Below, in pieces: positions 24,101 to 32,517 of a DNA stretch of 64,000 nt. The translations under genes and the position numbers were made by a program. Numbering within the stretch: position 1 is the first letter of the stretch; each line of letters starts with the position of its first letter. The stretch spans positions 35,216 through 99,215 of the forward strand of contig JAFEBS010000059.1 of assembly GCA_018242525.1 (NCBI GenBank), given 5' to 3'. The notes under the pieces were generated by a model, which saw nothing but the letters and a program-made list of their open reading frames with translations, was not told the DNA's origin and ran no database searches. The stretch comes from Planctomycetota bacterium. GTDB lineage: Bacteria > Planctomycetota > Planctomycetia > Planctomycetales > Planctomycetaceae.

Positions 24101-25738
24101 TTCGACAAGCAGCCCCGTGTCCGGGATCTGATCCTGGAGTTCTGGATTGGCCGCCAGCGCGAACGGTTGCTGGCTTCCACCGGTTCGCGGCTGAACAGTC
24201 TGGGTGCCGACTTGCGACGACGATTGACGACTCGGGGTGAGCGGGCAATGCGGCTGCGTCAGGTCATTGCCGTCGGCGACAAGATCGATGGGGGCGATCC
24301 GTTATTCGATCTGCGTCCGGTCTGGATGGCCAGTCCGGAAACAGTCGCGCAGATTTTTCCCCGGGAAGCATTGTTTGACGTGGTCATCTTTGATGAGGCG
24401 TCCCAGTGTCGGCTGGAGGAAGCGTTACCGGTGCTGACGCGGGCCAAACGCGTTGTGATTGCGGGTGACCCGAAGCAGTTGCCCCCGACGCGATTCTTTG
24501 AATCGGCCGTCGTCACCAGCGATCATGTGGAAGCCGAAACGGAACAGGAACTGTTTGAAGCGCATCAAAGCGAAATCGAAGATCTGCTGACCGCAGCGTT
24601 GTCGTTGGACATACAGGAAAGTTACCTGGATGTCCATTACCGTTCGCGCAACTCGGACCTGGTGGAATTCAGCAATCACCAGTTCTACGGTTCGCGACTG
24701 CAGGCGATTCCGGGGCATCCCCGCAATCGGATCCGGTTCGCACCGATCACACTTTATCCCGTTGGGGGCATCTACGAAGATCGGACCAACGTTGCCGAAG
24801 CGGAACAGGTTGCCAGGATCGTGGCTGACTTGCTGCGCCGGGCCGAGCCACCATCCATCGGAATCGCCTGCTTCAACTTGACTCAACGGGATCTGATCCT
24901 CGACACGCTGGATGCGCTGGCCACCGAAGACCGGGATTTTGCGGATCGACTGGGGATCGCTCGTTCGCGAGTGGGTGCCGGGGCGTTTGAAGGTCTGTTC
25001 GTCAAGAACCTGGAGAATGTCCAGGGGGACGAACGGGATCACATGATCATCAGCACGACGTATGGACCCGACCGGCAGGGGCGGTTTTATCGGCGGTTCG
25101 GGCCGTTGGGGCAGGCGGGTGGCGGACGCCGATTGAATGTGCTGGTCACGCGAGCCCGGGAAGAGGTCCACCTCGTGACCTCGATTCCGTCGACGTATTA
25201 CCGCAGCCTGCCGCCGATTCCCGAGGGGCAGCAACCGGGGGGAGGCTGGTTGCTGTTCGCGTATCTGCAGTATGCAGAACGACTGGCGCAGTCTTACCAG
25301 GAGTGGCGGCACGAATCCCCGGACGAGCCGCTGCCGACGGGTCAGGTTTATGAACGTCCGTCGCGCACTCCTTCAGTTTTCGCGCGCGAACTGGGCAAGT
25401 TGATCGCGCAACGGGAGGGACTGGGGTGCGATGTGCACTGGGGCAACGACGGGTTCTGTGTGGATGTGGCATTTCATCACCCGCAGTATCCTGAAGACCG
25501 GACGCTGGGCCTGTTGTGTGACGGAACCCGGTTCCAGTACGCCGATGATCCGATCGCCTGGGATGTCTTCCGGACGGCCATCCTGGAGGGCCAGGGCTGG
25601 CAGTTGAATCGCTTCTGGACCCCGGAATTCTTCCGTGATCCCCAGGGGTATTTGAAGAAATTCGTGGCTGAGGCCGGGCGGATTGCCGATTCAGACCCGG
25701 ATCCGGAGGGAATTCCAGTTGAGCCGGATACCCCGTAG
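21110..25738 (+). CDS. SF1 helicase with DUF4011-like N-terminus and degenerate nuclease-like tail
   Basis: 1542 residues. The N-terminal 110-240 region (QDTGVHVLHVGFPLL, LLAPIAFIPATLELRSG) resembles DUF4011, often fused to superfamily 1 helicases. Helicase motifs: Walker A GPPGTGKSQT near 405, with VLMVCDKRTALDVV after it; a long alpha-helical insertion (about 470-1060); Walker B IFDEASQC near 1093; GDPKQLPPTR near 1120; YRSRN near 1176; VQGDERD near 1303; VLVTRARE near 1343. The tail (1425-1520) has the layout of a Vsr/MTES_1575-type endonuclease (GFCVDVAFHHP, LGLLCDGTRF, WQLNRFWTPEFF), but the usual catalytic Glu of the ECDG block is replaced by Leu. Helicase-nuclease fusions of this kind occur in anti-phage and DNA-repair settings. 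No partner gene is adjacent, so the role is open. Confidence 0.86.
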   Translation: MSSQNVILAKMLDRLFAGLASGPNLNCRPHSSRQRVDWTQFAKLQDLEPGEALRRLLSGKQAAQLQAKVLAPRTGGKSSNGRKRTTGTASTEPLNSPENGGTEVELSPAEKQHREQWTAQQTLLTKLRGLAEDARDYEQDTGVHVLHVGFPLLSLPPGASGALKSSVGTKRLLAPIAFIPATLELRSGLQPIVMIEGLRDGAEFLVPNEALFAWLERQTGQSIMPDSAVGANAVTTELAETDSEAGEAVTEAAVPSQDPWAELNDLVRRVTSSLHLPACAITPESLDTLSSAPRGDADESRAEIVLAAVLGLFPMNNQSLLRDMQAMVANPTTLVGPVQSFLSTEALLDEPAEEPPIANIASTDAHAVSPHLRTFETERLVTMADPCQARAVRLARECQGLVIHGPPGTGKSQTITNIIGDHLARGERVLMVCDKRTALDVVARRLEHIGLGALCALIHDPQHDQRNLYLQVREQLEALTSTPVGQRATAQLQVLDRQLQKSHNTLSQAWSLVMSPDTDRGTSFHERMGEWLATATPSLLKIASDPSPQATPSRKRKGKTANVPDREPASLFSLESHATEVRDVIRRSLQIRYATNPWTKCVGITLPQFLQTPTAQIRDAIESIAETAESVDATRDDSQPRFVLPDGSDAAAASRVSFPEQQIARQDLATRLRRCLQEVPAGIRAHWAKASIPMVERARVRLNDIDQARATLRSGSNEPELQLTFRAANPTVAEIASQLGTLEAYLQCCHAWYFWLAFKLRGAAHALLQSYGLAPGKTSAERLRTFLTMARARMVVAAVLGELADMESAGAPVLADEAVLPTLEQHEQLIQLRLDVNQHPALTHLQPQMLTALLSEDADFHTALEDSVERAEALESLRQELVESNLFQREWQQSLLQRACLGEAIQEDLCALASNVETLGEVLRIQALLEQLPGSLRAIIERVTSIAGETDLDAALNAVRFQVLSDDLDQWLKSNSELQGLDGQQLTNLHREIHQLGFDKQPRVRDLILEFWIGRQRERLLASTGSRLNSLGADLRRRLTTRGERAMRLRQVIAVGDKIDGGDPLFDLRPVWMASPETVAQIFPREALFDVVIFDEASQCRLEEALPVLTRAKRVVIAGDPKQLPPTRFFESAVVTSDHVEAETEQELFEAHQSEIEDLLTAALSLDIQESYLDVHYRSRNSDLVEFSNHQFYGSRLQAIPGHPRNRIRFAPITLYPVGGIYEDRTNVAEAEQVARIVADLLRRAEPPSIGIACFNLTQRDLILDTLDALATEDRDFADRLGIARSRVGAGAFEGLFVKNLENVQGDERDHMIISTTYGPDRQGRFYRRFGPLGQAGGGRRLNVLVTRAREEVHLVTSIPSTYYRSLPPIPEGQQPGGGWLLFAYLQYAERLAQSYQEWRHESPDEPLPTGQVYERPSRTPSVFARELGKLIAQREGLGCDVHWGNDGFCVDVAFHHPQYPEDRTLGLLCDGTRFQYADDPIAWDVFRTAILEGQGWQLNRFWTPEFFRDPQGYLKKFVAEAGRIADSDPDPEGIPVEPDTP

Positions 25739-25872
25739 GACGGACGAAGAGCCGATCTGGCGAGTCATTCGCTGACTCCAAACCGGTGGCCTGTTAATCA
25801 GGACAACGGTTTCCGGTTCTTTGATTAGTATCGTGTTGAAAAGCAATGACCTGTCACGGTGGAAGTCATGCC

Positions 25873-26280
25873 ATGTCCGCAGTCCCTGAAGTCCGCTCGC
25901 CCGAGATTGAAGTGTTTTTTGATGGGGGATGCCCGCTTTGCGTGCGGGAAATCCGGCTACTGCGGGGATGGGACCGGCGCGGCAAGATCAAGTTTACGGA
26001 TATTCATGCTGCCGGATTCGTTGCGAGCGATGTCGGCAAGTCCCAGGACGAGCTGATGGCCCGGATGCACGGACGGCTGCCGGAGGGCACCTGGGTAACC
26101 GGGGTCGAAGTCTTTCGTCGGATGTACGCGGCGGTGGGGTTGGGGCCGCTGGTCTGGATCAGCCGCTGGCCGGTCATCAGGCAACTGCTTGATTTGGGAT
26201 ACGTTGTCTTTGCGCGGAACCGCCTGTGGATCACAGGCCGCTGCGAAACAGGAACGTGTTCGATCAAGCGAACTCAGTGA
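25873..26280 (+). CDS. DCC-family thiol-disulfide protein (DUF393)
   Basis: Small thioredoxin-like protein of about 135 residues. The family signature D-x-x-C-x-x-C is present as DGGCPLC, followed by the expected basic stretch and a region ending ARNRLWITGRC. I prefer ATG 25873 (MSAVPEV) because GGAAG lies at 25861-25865; an ATG 27 bases earlier is in frame but lacks a ribosome site. DCC proteins are assumed to act in redox or membrane-linked electron exchange, but no substrate is established. It stands alone, 134 bases after the helicase, with no sign of cotranscription with the next gene. Confidence 0.9.
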   Translation: MSAVPEVRSPEIEVFFDGGCPLCVREIRLLRGWDRRGKIKFTDIHAAGFVASDVGKSQDELMARMHGRLPEGTWVTGVEVFRRMYAAVGLGPLVWISRWPVIRQLLDLGYVVFARNRLWITGRCETGTCSIKRTQ

Positions 26281-26625
26281 TCCGCATTGTTATCAGCAAA
26301 CTGCCAAATCGACTGTCGCCCCTGTTTGAAAGCCTTTTAGCCAGCCGGAACGAAGAATTCAGAACGGATTTTCCGTCGATTCCGCTCGGCGCATCCCCGC
26401 ACTGGCAGTGGATAAGCGATTCTTCCGATTTTCCGGAAACGGAATTCCGATTTCTGCCGGGCTGATCCAGGGGCGAAAAGTAGTTGACAGACGAACGCCG
26501 AGATTGCATTCTGGTAGTTGTTCCGCCAGATCACGTCGATATCTGTTCTTCCGGCTTGGACTCTCCAAGCGCCGCGCGCGACTGCAACTTGGACCGCACC
26601 TCCCCACGGGCCTTAGGAGCAAATC
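26281..26625. other. Intergenic region
   Basis: No gene, hairpin or repeat recognised, except for the ribosome site AGGAG at 26615-26619 that supports the start of the following STAS gene. Frames on both strands are short and without family resemblance. Confidence 0.4.
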
Positions 26626-27036
26626 ATGGACACCAGCATTCACGATGACGAAGGTTTTACGGCCTGCATTGGTGATTCTGGCATTCTCTTCGAAAATGCC
26701 TGCGGTACGGAGAATCTGCGGGTCACACAGACAGGCGCAACGACCGTGATCAGATTTGGCGACCGTGGCATGCGTGACGCGGCATGTATCCATACCTTTC
26801 ATGACCAGATTCGGGAACTGATTGCTCAAAACCAGTGTCGAGTCTTGATTCTGGACATGCGCGGGGTCTGGTTCCTGCCAAGTCGAACGCTCGGTTCCCT
26901 GCTCTCCCTGCGAAAGAACGTGGAACGCATCGAACTGCAAAACGTCTCGGATGAATTGCGTGAAGGGCTGCGAGTTGCGCAGCTCGACAAACTGCTGCAC
27001 GTCAACGAGGTTCCGCCTGAAGGCCCGGGACTATAG
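26626..27036 (+). CDS. STAS-domain protein (anti-sigma-factor-antagonist-like)
   Basis: 136 residues. After about 30 N-terminal residues the sequence shows the STAS pattern: TTVIRFGDRGMRDAA, then CRVLILDMRGVWFLPSRTLG, where the second string is the beta strand and loop that in SpoIIAA-type proteins carries the phosphorylated Ser/Thr (here S or T in FLPSRTLGS), and IELQNVSDELREGLRVAQL at the end. The DMRGVWFLPS form is the variant common in planctomycete and myxobacterial single-domain STAS proteins. The expected partners, a serine kinase/anti-sigma factor and a phosphatase, are not encoded nearby. ATG 26626 is preceded by AGGAG at 6 bases. Role in partner switching is inferred from the fold. 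Confidence 0.82.
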   Translation: MDTSIHDDEGFTACIGDSGILFENACGTENLRVTQTGATTVIRFGDRGMRDAACIHTFHDQIRELIAQNQCRVLILDMRGVWFLPSRTLGSLLSLRKNVERIELQNVSDELREGLRVAQLDKLLHVNEVPPEGPGL

Positions 27037-27307
27037 TTGCCAGCTTCACTTCGGCGAACTGTACCGGCGTGCAGGACGTAGTTCAGCAATGAAGTCAACG
27101 TCGCAGGGTCGACGCGGTCAGACACTGCAGGGATCTGTCGCGTGAGCTTTGTACATCAATGAGGTCGATTCGCATCAACAACGCATCAGTGCTCGGTGAT
27201 TTGTTGTGGAATCGCAAGCGACTCTGGTCTGATCGTTCGAACTTCCGAATCAATTCGTGGATACTGTTTGCGCAGACTGACTGACGAATTGATTCGGAGC
27301 ACTTCTG

Positions 27308-29497
27308 ATGATGCGCATCTGGCCCGGCCAGCCCTATCCCCTGGGAGCCACCTGGGATGGCACCGGAGTGAACATTGCCGTTTTCTCGGACAATGCCACC
27401 AAGGTCGAAATCTGTATTTTTGAATCCGCTGAGGATGCGCGCGAGCAGTATCGGATCGAATTGCCCGAACAAACGTATCATGTGTTTCATGGCTACTTTC
27501 CGGATTTGAAACCCGGCACGTTGTATGGACTGCGTGTGACCGGTCCCAATAGCCCTCAGCAGGGGCACCGATTCAACGCCAACAAATTGTTGCTGGACCC
27601 CTATGCCCGCGCGATCGGTCGTGGACTGACGTGGGATGACAGTGTCTTTGGTTACACGTACGGCGACCCGCGCGAAGATCTGTCGTTCGATGAACGCGAT
27701 TCCGCTCCGTTCGCCCCGCTCGGACTGATCGTCGACACGGCGTTTACGTGGGGGAACGATCGACTGCCGAAGATCCCCTGGGAAAAGACGATCATCTATG
27801 AGACCCACGTGAAGGGTTTCACCAAACTGCTGCCGGGTGTTCCCGAGCGGTTGCGGGGAACCTACGCTGGTTTGGCCAGCGCCGCGGCACTGGATCATCT
27901 GACACACCTGGGAGTGACTGCGGTCGAATTGCTGCCGATTCACTTCCATATTGATGAACGGTTTCTGAAATCGCAGGGGCGGGTGAACTACTGGGGCTAC
28001 AACACGCTGGGCTTCTTCGCGCCGGATCCGCGCTACTGTGCGACGAAAGATCCGGAATTGATGGTGCAGGAATTCAAGTCGATGGTCCGCACGCTGCATT
28101 CGGCGGGGATCGAGGTCATCCTGGATGTCGTCTACAATCATTCGGCCGAAGGCGATCGCCTGGGGCCCACCCTGTCGTGGCGCGGGATCGACAATGCCAG
28201 CTACTACCATCTGAACCCCGCCAATCTGCGCGAGTACATGGACTTCACGGGCTGCGGGAACACTCCCCAGATCCGGCATCCGCGGGTGCTGCAGTTGATG
28301 ATGGACAGCCTGCGCTACTGGGCGGTCGAGATGCACGTTGACGGGTTCCGGTTCGATCTGGCCGCGACGCTCGCACGTCAATTCGGCAGTGTGGACCTGA
28401 TGAGCGGCTTTTTTAACGTGATCCACCAGGATCCGGTGCTGTCTCAGGTGAAGTTGATTGCGGAACCCTGGGATGTGGGTGACGACGGGTACCAGGTGGG
28501 CCGATTCCCGGTGATCTGGACGGAATGGAACGGACGTTACCGCGACTGCGTCCGGCGATTCTGGAAGGGAGACGGCGGCACCGTCAGCGAACTGGCAACT
28601 CGACTGGCTGGCAGCAGCGACCTGTACATGGACGACGGCCGCCGACCGTCGGCTAGCATCAATTTCGTGACGTGCCACGACGGATTCCCATTGCAGGATC
28701 TGGTCAGCTACAACGGCAAGCACAACGAGGCCAACGGTGAAGGAAACCGTGACGGGACCAATGACAACGCCAGTTGGAACTGCGGCGCGGAAGGTCCCAC
28801 GGACGATCCCGCAATCATGGCGCTGCGGGAACGCCAGAAGCGAAACTTCATGGCGACGCTGCTGCTGTCACAGGGTGTTCCGATGCTCCTGTCGGGGGAC
28901 GAACTGGGGCATTCGGCTCAGGGGAACAACAACTGCTATTCGCAGGACAACTATCTGTCGTGGCTGAATTGGGACCTGTCTGAGTCGCAACAGAAGTATC
29001 TGGGATTTGTGAAAAAGCTGATCTCGATCCGCAAATCTCAACCCGCTCTTTCCCGCCGCCATTTTTTCCGCGGCCCGATCCGGGGGGATGAACTGCAGGA
29101 GATCTACTGGTTGGACAGCTCAGGCAAGCAGATGGACGATGACGCCTGGAACTCCGGCTTTGTCCATTCGCTGGGAATGCTGCTGCTGGGGCATTGCAGC
29201 CAGATCGACGAACAGGGGGCGTGTGTTATTGGCGACCACCTGTTGGTCCTGATGAACGCCCACCACGAAGCAATCCCGTTCACACTGCCGATGGAACTGC
29301 GAAAGGTGAAGGGGTTGGAACGCCTGTTTGACACCGCCGATGGCGACACGACGATCACGGTCTTCGACCCCGGTCAACCCTACGTTCTGCAGCCGCGCAG
29401 CATGGCCCTGTTCCGTCGCCGGGCAATCGAACGCCGGGAACTGGTCGCTGGTGGTGGAACGGGGGTTGAGCGGATCGCGAGGATGCTGGAGGATTGA
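27308..29497 (+). CDS. glgX: Glycogen debranching enzyme GlgX (isoamylase type)
   Basis: GH13 alpha-1,6-glucosidase that removes limit branches from glycogen during breakdown. 729 residues, the normal length. The N-terminal CBM48 has WPGQPYPLGATWDGTGVNIA; the (beta/alpha)8 barrel carries VILDVVYNHSAEGD, the nucleophile Asp in VDGFRFDLA (near 348), the acid/base Glu in LIAEPWD (near 385) and the third acid in FVTCHDGFPLQDL. NEANGEGNRDGTNDNASWNCG is the loop typical of GlgX/TreX. The first two codons are both ATG. No other glycogen gene is adjacent, and the next gene runs toward it, so it is probably transcribed alone. A C-terminal beta domain closes the protein. Confidence 0.96.
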   Translation: MMRIWPGQPYPLGATWDGTGVNIAVFSDNATKVEICIFESAEDAREQYRIELPEQTYHVFHGYFPDLKPGTLYGLRVTGPNSPQQGHRFNANKLLLDPYARAIGRGLTWDDSVFGYTYGDPREDLSFDERDSAPFAPLGLIVDTAFTWGNDRLPKIPWEKTIIYETHVKGFTKLLPGVPERLRGTYAGLASAAALDHLTHLGVTAVELLPIHFHIDERFLKSQGRVNYWGYNTLGFFAPDPRYCATKDPELMVQEFKSMVRTLHSAGIEVILDVVYNHSAEGDRLGPTLSWRGIDNASYYHLNPANLREYMDFTGCGNTPQIRHPRVLQLMMDSLRYWAVEMHVDGFRFDLAATLARQFGSVDLMSGFFNVIHQDPVLSQVKLIAEPWDVGDDGYQVGRFPVIWTEWNGRYRDCVRRFWKGDGGTVSELATRLAGSSDLYMDDGRRPSASINFVTCHDGFPLQDLVSYNGKHNEANGEGNRDGTNDNASWNCGAEGPTDDPAIMALRERQKRNFMATLLLSQGVPMLLSGDELGHSAQGNNNCYSQDNYLSWLNWDLSESQQKYLGFVKKLISIRKSQPALSRRHFFRGPIRGDELQEIYWLDSSGKQMDDDAWNSGFVHSLGMLLLGHCSQIDEQGACVIGDHLLVLMNAHHEAIPFTLPMELRKVKGLERLFDTADGDTTITVFDPGQPYVLQPRSMALFRRRAIERRELVAGGGTGVERIARMLED

Positions 29498-29538
29498 GGG
29501 CGGAGTCGAAGTGAGTGGCCGAGAGTGCCGGGTTGAAA

Positions 29539-30975
29539 TCAGGCCGCTCGCTGTTTTTGTGCGGCCGGCGTCGGTCGCAGGATCAGTTTTGTTTTGCCGC
29601 TCAGCGGATCAATTTCCAATTGGTCCACGCCGACCACTTCGCATTGGGTGTGCCGGTCCATGCGTTTGGAGATCAGCCAGTTCTGGATCGCGTCGCGAAC
29701 ACTTCGCAAGTGAGATTCGCGTTGAAACGGGGTCAGGAATTCCGGGGTCAGAATCCGAAACTGAATCTGAGTCGAATTCAAGATGACCAGTTGCAGTCCC
29801 GCGACCGGCGGGATGGGCAGGTACTGCAGCATCAATTGACTGACTGGCTCACGGTCACCGTCGTTGTTGAGCAGTTCAAACGGTTGGTCGCTGCGGCCCG
29901 CAATGTTCTTGATCCAGCGAAACGGGGAGTCATTGCGGGGTGGGACGCACTCTTTCAGAACGTCATTCAGTTGGTAACGGATCAGGGGCAGCGTCCGGTT
30001 GAACAGGTTTGTGGCCAGCCAGTGATCGTCGAAGATTTCGACGTAGGTGTCATCCTCGTACAGCATCAGCCCATCGGCAGAGGAACCGCCGGCCACCAGC
30101 AGGGTTTCGCTGGCGCAGTACATGTCGATGACGCGGGCCTGGTACGTCTCTTCCAATAAGATCCGCAATTCGGGACGCAGCGGTTCGCCGGAACTCAGGA
30201 TGAATTGCGGGTGTATGGCGAGTCGGCCCCGTCGGGCTTGCTGGATCAGGGCCGGGTGGACGTTGGCATAACAGGACAGAATCTGCGGCTGGAATTCATT
30301 CAACTGAGTGACAAGAGTGTTCACGGCAAGATTGCAGTCAAAGACTCGACAGTCATAGAACAGCCGGTTGATTCCGCGACGTGCTGTCATCGTGAGGCTG
30401 ATGCCGGCATAGTGATCCTGGACGGCACCGATGAAGGCGAGGCGGCGCCGCCATTGCAGGCCCGGCGTCTGGCGGATCTGCAGGCTGCAGGCCCGGATCC
30501 ACTCTCGTACGGAGAACGCCGTGTACGAAGGAGGGCCGCTGGTGCCCGATGTACGGATGACATAGTACTTCCCGTCGAGCAGCTTCGTGGGATCGGGATT
30601 GTGAGCAAGAAAATCGCCAACGCGAGCGGTCGTCAATGCGGGATCCGTGACAATTCGATCGAACTGTTCGACCAGCATCGGCTTGGTCAGGGGGGGAATT
30701 TGCTCCAGCGTCACCGTTTCTGGCGACAGCCGATGCCTGGAAAACAGATCCGCATAGTAGGGGGAACGACGGACAGCGAACTGGACAAGTTCCCGGAAAC
30801 GCCGGGAGCGATCTGCTTCAAGACGTTCGCGCGACCAGCGATTGACTTGACGGCGAAACCGGAAGTCCTGCAGCCACGCCCTCATTTCACGAATTGCCTG
30901 GAACACGATCCCCTCCGTGGTGCCTGCGGCCCTGACAGAACCAGTCAATTTGATCGGCAGGCCAATGGCTACCAC
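29539..30975 (-). CDS. PaaK-like adenylate-forming enzyme (phenylacetate-CoA ligase family)
   Basis: Member of the ANL family closest to phenylacetate-CoA ligase and coenzyme F390 synthetase; it would activate a carboxylic acid with ATP. Seen: FAVRRSPYYADLF, IPPLTKPMLVEQFD, the Ser/Thr/Gly-rich phosphate loop RTSGTSGPPS, ILSSGEPLRPELR, the adenine-site region DMYCASE, and LIRYQLNDVL with NIAGRSDQPFEL near the hinge. The 478 residues include a C-terminal lid domain. The first 30 residues read as non-conserved, so translation may begin at the ATG near 30885 (MRAWLQDF); no ribosome site decides it. No acyl carrier protein, thioesterase or aromatic-degradation gene is near, so the substrate is unknown. 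It converges with glgX across 41 bases. Confidence 0.84.
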   Translation of the reverse strand: MVAIGLPIKLTGSVRAAGTTEGIVFQAIREMRAWLQDFRFRRQVNRWSRERLEADRSRRFRELVQFAVRRSPYYADLFSRHRLSPETVTLEQIPPLTKPMLVEQFDRIVTDPALTTARVGDFLAHNPDPTKLLDGKYYVIRTSGTSGPPSYTAFSVREWIRACSLQIRQTPGLQWRRRLAFIGAVQDHYAGISLTMTARRGINRLFYDCRVFDCNLAVNTLVTQLNEFQPQILSCYANVHPALIQQARRGRLAIHPQFILSSGEPLRPELRILLEETYQARVIDMYCASETLLVAGGSSADGLMLYEDDTYVEIFDDHWLATNLFNRTLPLIRYQLNDVLKECVPPRNDSPFRWIKNIAGRSDQPFELLNNDGDREPVSQLMLQYLPIPPVAGLQLVILNSTQIQFRILTPEFLTPFQRESHLRSVRDAIQNWLISKRMDRHTQCEVVGVDQLEIDPLSGKTKLILRPTPAAQKQRAA

Positions 30976-31335
30976 TGACGGTAAATCCCCCGAATCGAGG
31001 AATCCGCCTGGGAATGCTACGGAAATACCAAATCCGTGACCCGGAAAGCGGCGTTGAAAGCAATTTCACGTGAGTAATTCTGATTCAGGCTGAATTCTTG
31101 GACTTGAGCGGGGCGAAGTTTGTGGCAACTGGCGTAACAATCCTTACACTCAATGTGGGTTGACAGCAGTTCCGATGCTGTCAGGCGGCGCGGGGCCCCG
31201 GGCTGACGCCTTGCGGCTCACAAAACAAGTGGCATTGAGCCATGGCCACACACCAGAGACTTGCGTCTTTGGGCGGTTTTGAACAATGATCTGGTCAGCA
31301 CAGTCTGAATCAAAAAGTTCAATTTGGAAGCTATT
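30976..31335. other. Intergenic region, probable divergent promoter area
   Basis: About 360 bases separate the PaaK-like gene and the DUF6916 cassette, which point away from each other, so both promoters should lie here. I could not pick convincing -35/-10 boxes. A GGAAG sequence at 31326-31330 serves as ribosome site for the following gene. Confidence 0.4.
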
Positions 31336-31650
31336 ATGCAGGATTACTCGTTGCCAGCATTCTCGCCGCACACTGGATCGACCTTTCAAGTCGTCGCGTA
31401 CGGTCAACCTGCTCTGGAGTTGACTTTGGCGGAAGTGGAGGATCTGTCAGTCGAAGATGATCTGCGCGATCCGAACATCCGCTCGCAACCGTTTTCGTTG
31501 ATCTTCCACGGCCCCATGTCACCGTTGGCCCAGCAGGGTGTCTATGACTTGACCCATGCCGCCTTGGGAAGCCTGTCGTTGTTCCTGGTCCCGCTGGGTC
31601 CTGGCCGCAAGACACCGCAATTCATGCAGTATCAGGCAATCTTCAACTAG
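31336..31650 (+). CDS. DUF6916 family protein, tail-collar cassette
   Basis: About 104 residues. The pattern FSPHTGSTFQV, LELTLAEVEDL, QPFSLIFHGPMSPLAQQGVY, LTHAALGSLSLFLVPLGP and a terminal YQAIFN is that of a small family usually encoded next to microcystin-dependent (MdpB-like) tail-collar proteins, and the same neighbourhood occurs here. All-beta, no signal peptide, no catalytic motif. Start at ATG 31336 with GGAAG upstream. It lies 38 bases before the GNAT gene. A structural role, perhaps in assembling or binding the collar proteins, is inference; the family name is from recall of the pattern. Confidence 0.78.
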   Translation: MQDYSLPAFSPHTGSTFQVVAYGQPALELTLAEVEDLSVEDDLRDPNIRSQPFSLIFHGPMSPLAQQGVYDLTHAALGSLSLFLVPLGPGRKTPQFMQYQAIFN

Positions 31651-31688
31651 CATAGCAACCTTCACGATTCCCTTTTCGCAGACGGGAA

Positions 31689-32201
31689 ATGTACCAGGTT
31701 CCTAACCCCTCGGCTCTGCCCATGCCCAGAATTCGACTTCGTTCGATTGTGAAGGATGATCGCGAGTTTTTGTACCGGTGCTATGCCAGTACTCGGACTG
31801 AAGAATTGTCCGTCGTTCCGTGGAGCGACGCTGACAAGGACCAGTTTTTGCGAATGCAGTTCCATGCTCAATCAGACCACTATGAGAAACACTATCGGCA
31901 AGCCCAGTTTCAAGTGATCCTTGTGGATGAAGTGCCTGCGGGACGCTTGTATGTGGACCGTTGGCCGAAGGAAATCCGGATTGTCGATATCACCCTGCTA
32001 CCCGCTTTTCGTGGTCACGGAATCGGATCGACATTGTTGCAGACGCTCATTGAGGAATCCGAATCGGCTGGCAAGCCGCTGTCGATTCATGTGGAAAAGA
32101 ACAATCCGGCAATGCGGCTGTACCTGCGACTGGGATTCGTTCCTGTCGGTGAGGTTGGCGTCTATGATCTGATGCAGCGTCCGGTTTCCTCGAAAGAGTA
32201 G
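31689..32201 (+). CDS. GNAT N-acetyltransferase, tail-collar cassette
   Basis: 170 residues with the GNAT core: beta strand RLRSIVKDDREFLYRCY, beta4 QFQVILVDEVPAGRLYVD, the acetyl-CoA pyrophosphate loop RGHGIGSTLLQTL (R/Q-x-x-G-x-G form), and the C-terminal NNPAMRLYLRLGFVPVGE. It lies between the DUF6916 gene and three tail-collar genes on the same strand, the arrangement in which I have seen this GNAT type before. It might modify lysines or N-termini of the collar proteins before export; that is a guess from context. Start ATG 31689 is preceded by ACGGGAA; a second ATG lies at 31722, just before the conserved region. Confidence 0.88.
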   Translation: MYQVPNPSALPMPRIRLRSIVKDDREFLYRCYASTRTEELSVVPWSDADKDQFLRMQFHAQSDHYEKHYRQAQFQVILVDEVPAGRLYVDRWPKEIRIVDITLLPAFRGHGIGSTLLQTLIEESESAGKPLSIHVEKNNPAMRLYLRLGFVPVGEVGVYDLMQRPVSSKE

Positions 32202-32517
32202 GTTCTGGCAGGTCCGATTCTCCCGGTCGAACCTCAGCGCATTACGTTTTTTTGAGTCCGCACGGTTGCAACGCAATGTGGTCGATCGCTATTTTGCCAA
32301 CCGTACATTTCTGGGGTGTCAAAATCCCCGGCTTACGACTGGTTCGCGTCTTTCTGCTGTCGTAGTCTCAAAAACAGGCGATTCGCAGGTTTGTCCCTTG
32401 TTTAGTTGGATCCAGATTGATCGCAGTTTTCGATGTCGCACGCAAAGCCAGTGTGAATCGCGAAGTCGGACGGGTTCAGTGGCGTGGTGAGTTTTACACA
32501 CACATGAGGAGAGCCAG
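32202..32517. other. Intergenic region before tail-collar genes
   Basis: About 315 bases with no frame or hairpin I can defend. The last bases hold AGGAGAG (32507-32513), the ribosome site of the first tail-collar gene. The gap suggests that the three collar genes may have their own promoter. Confidence 0.4.
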
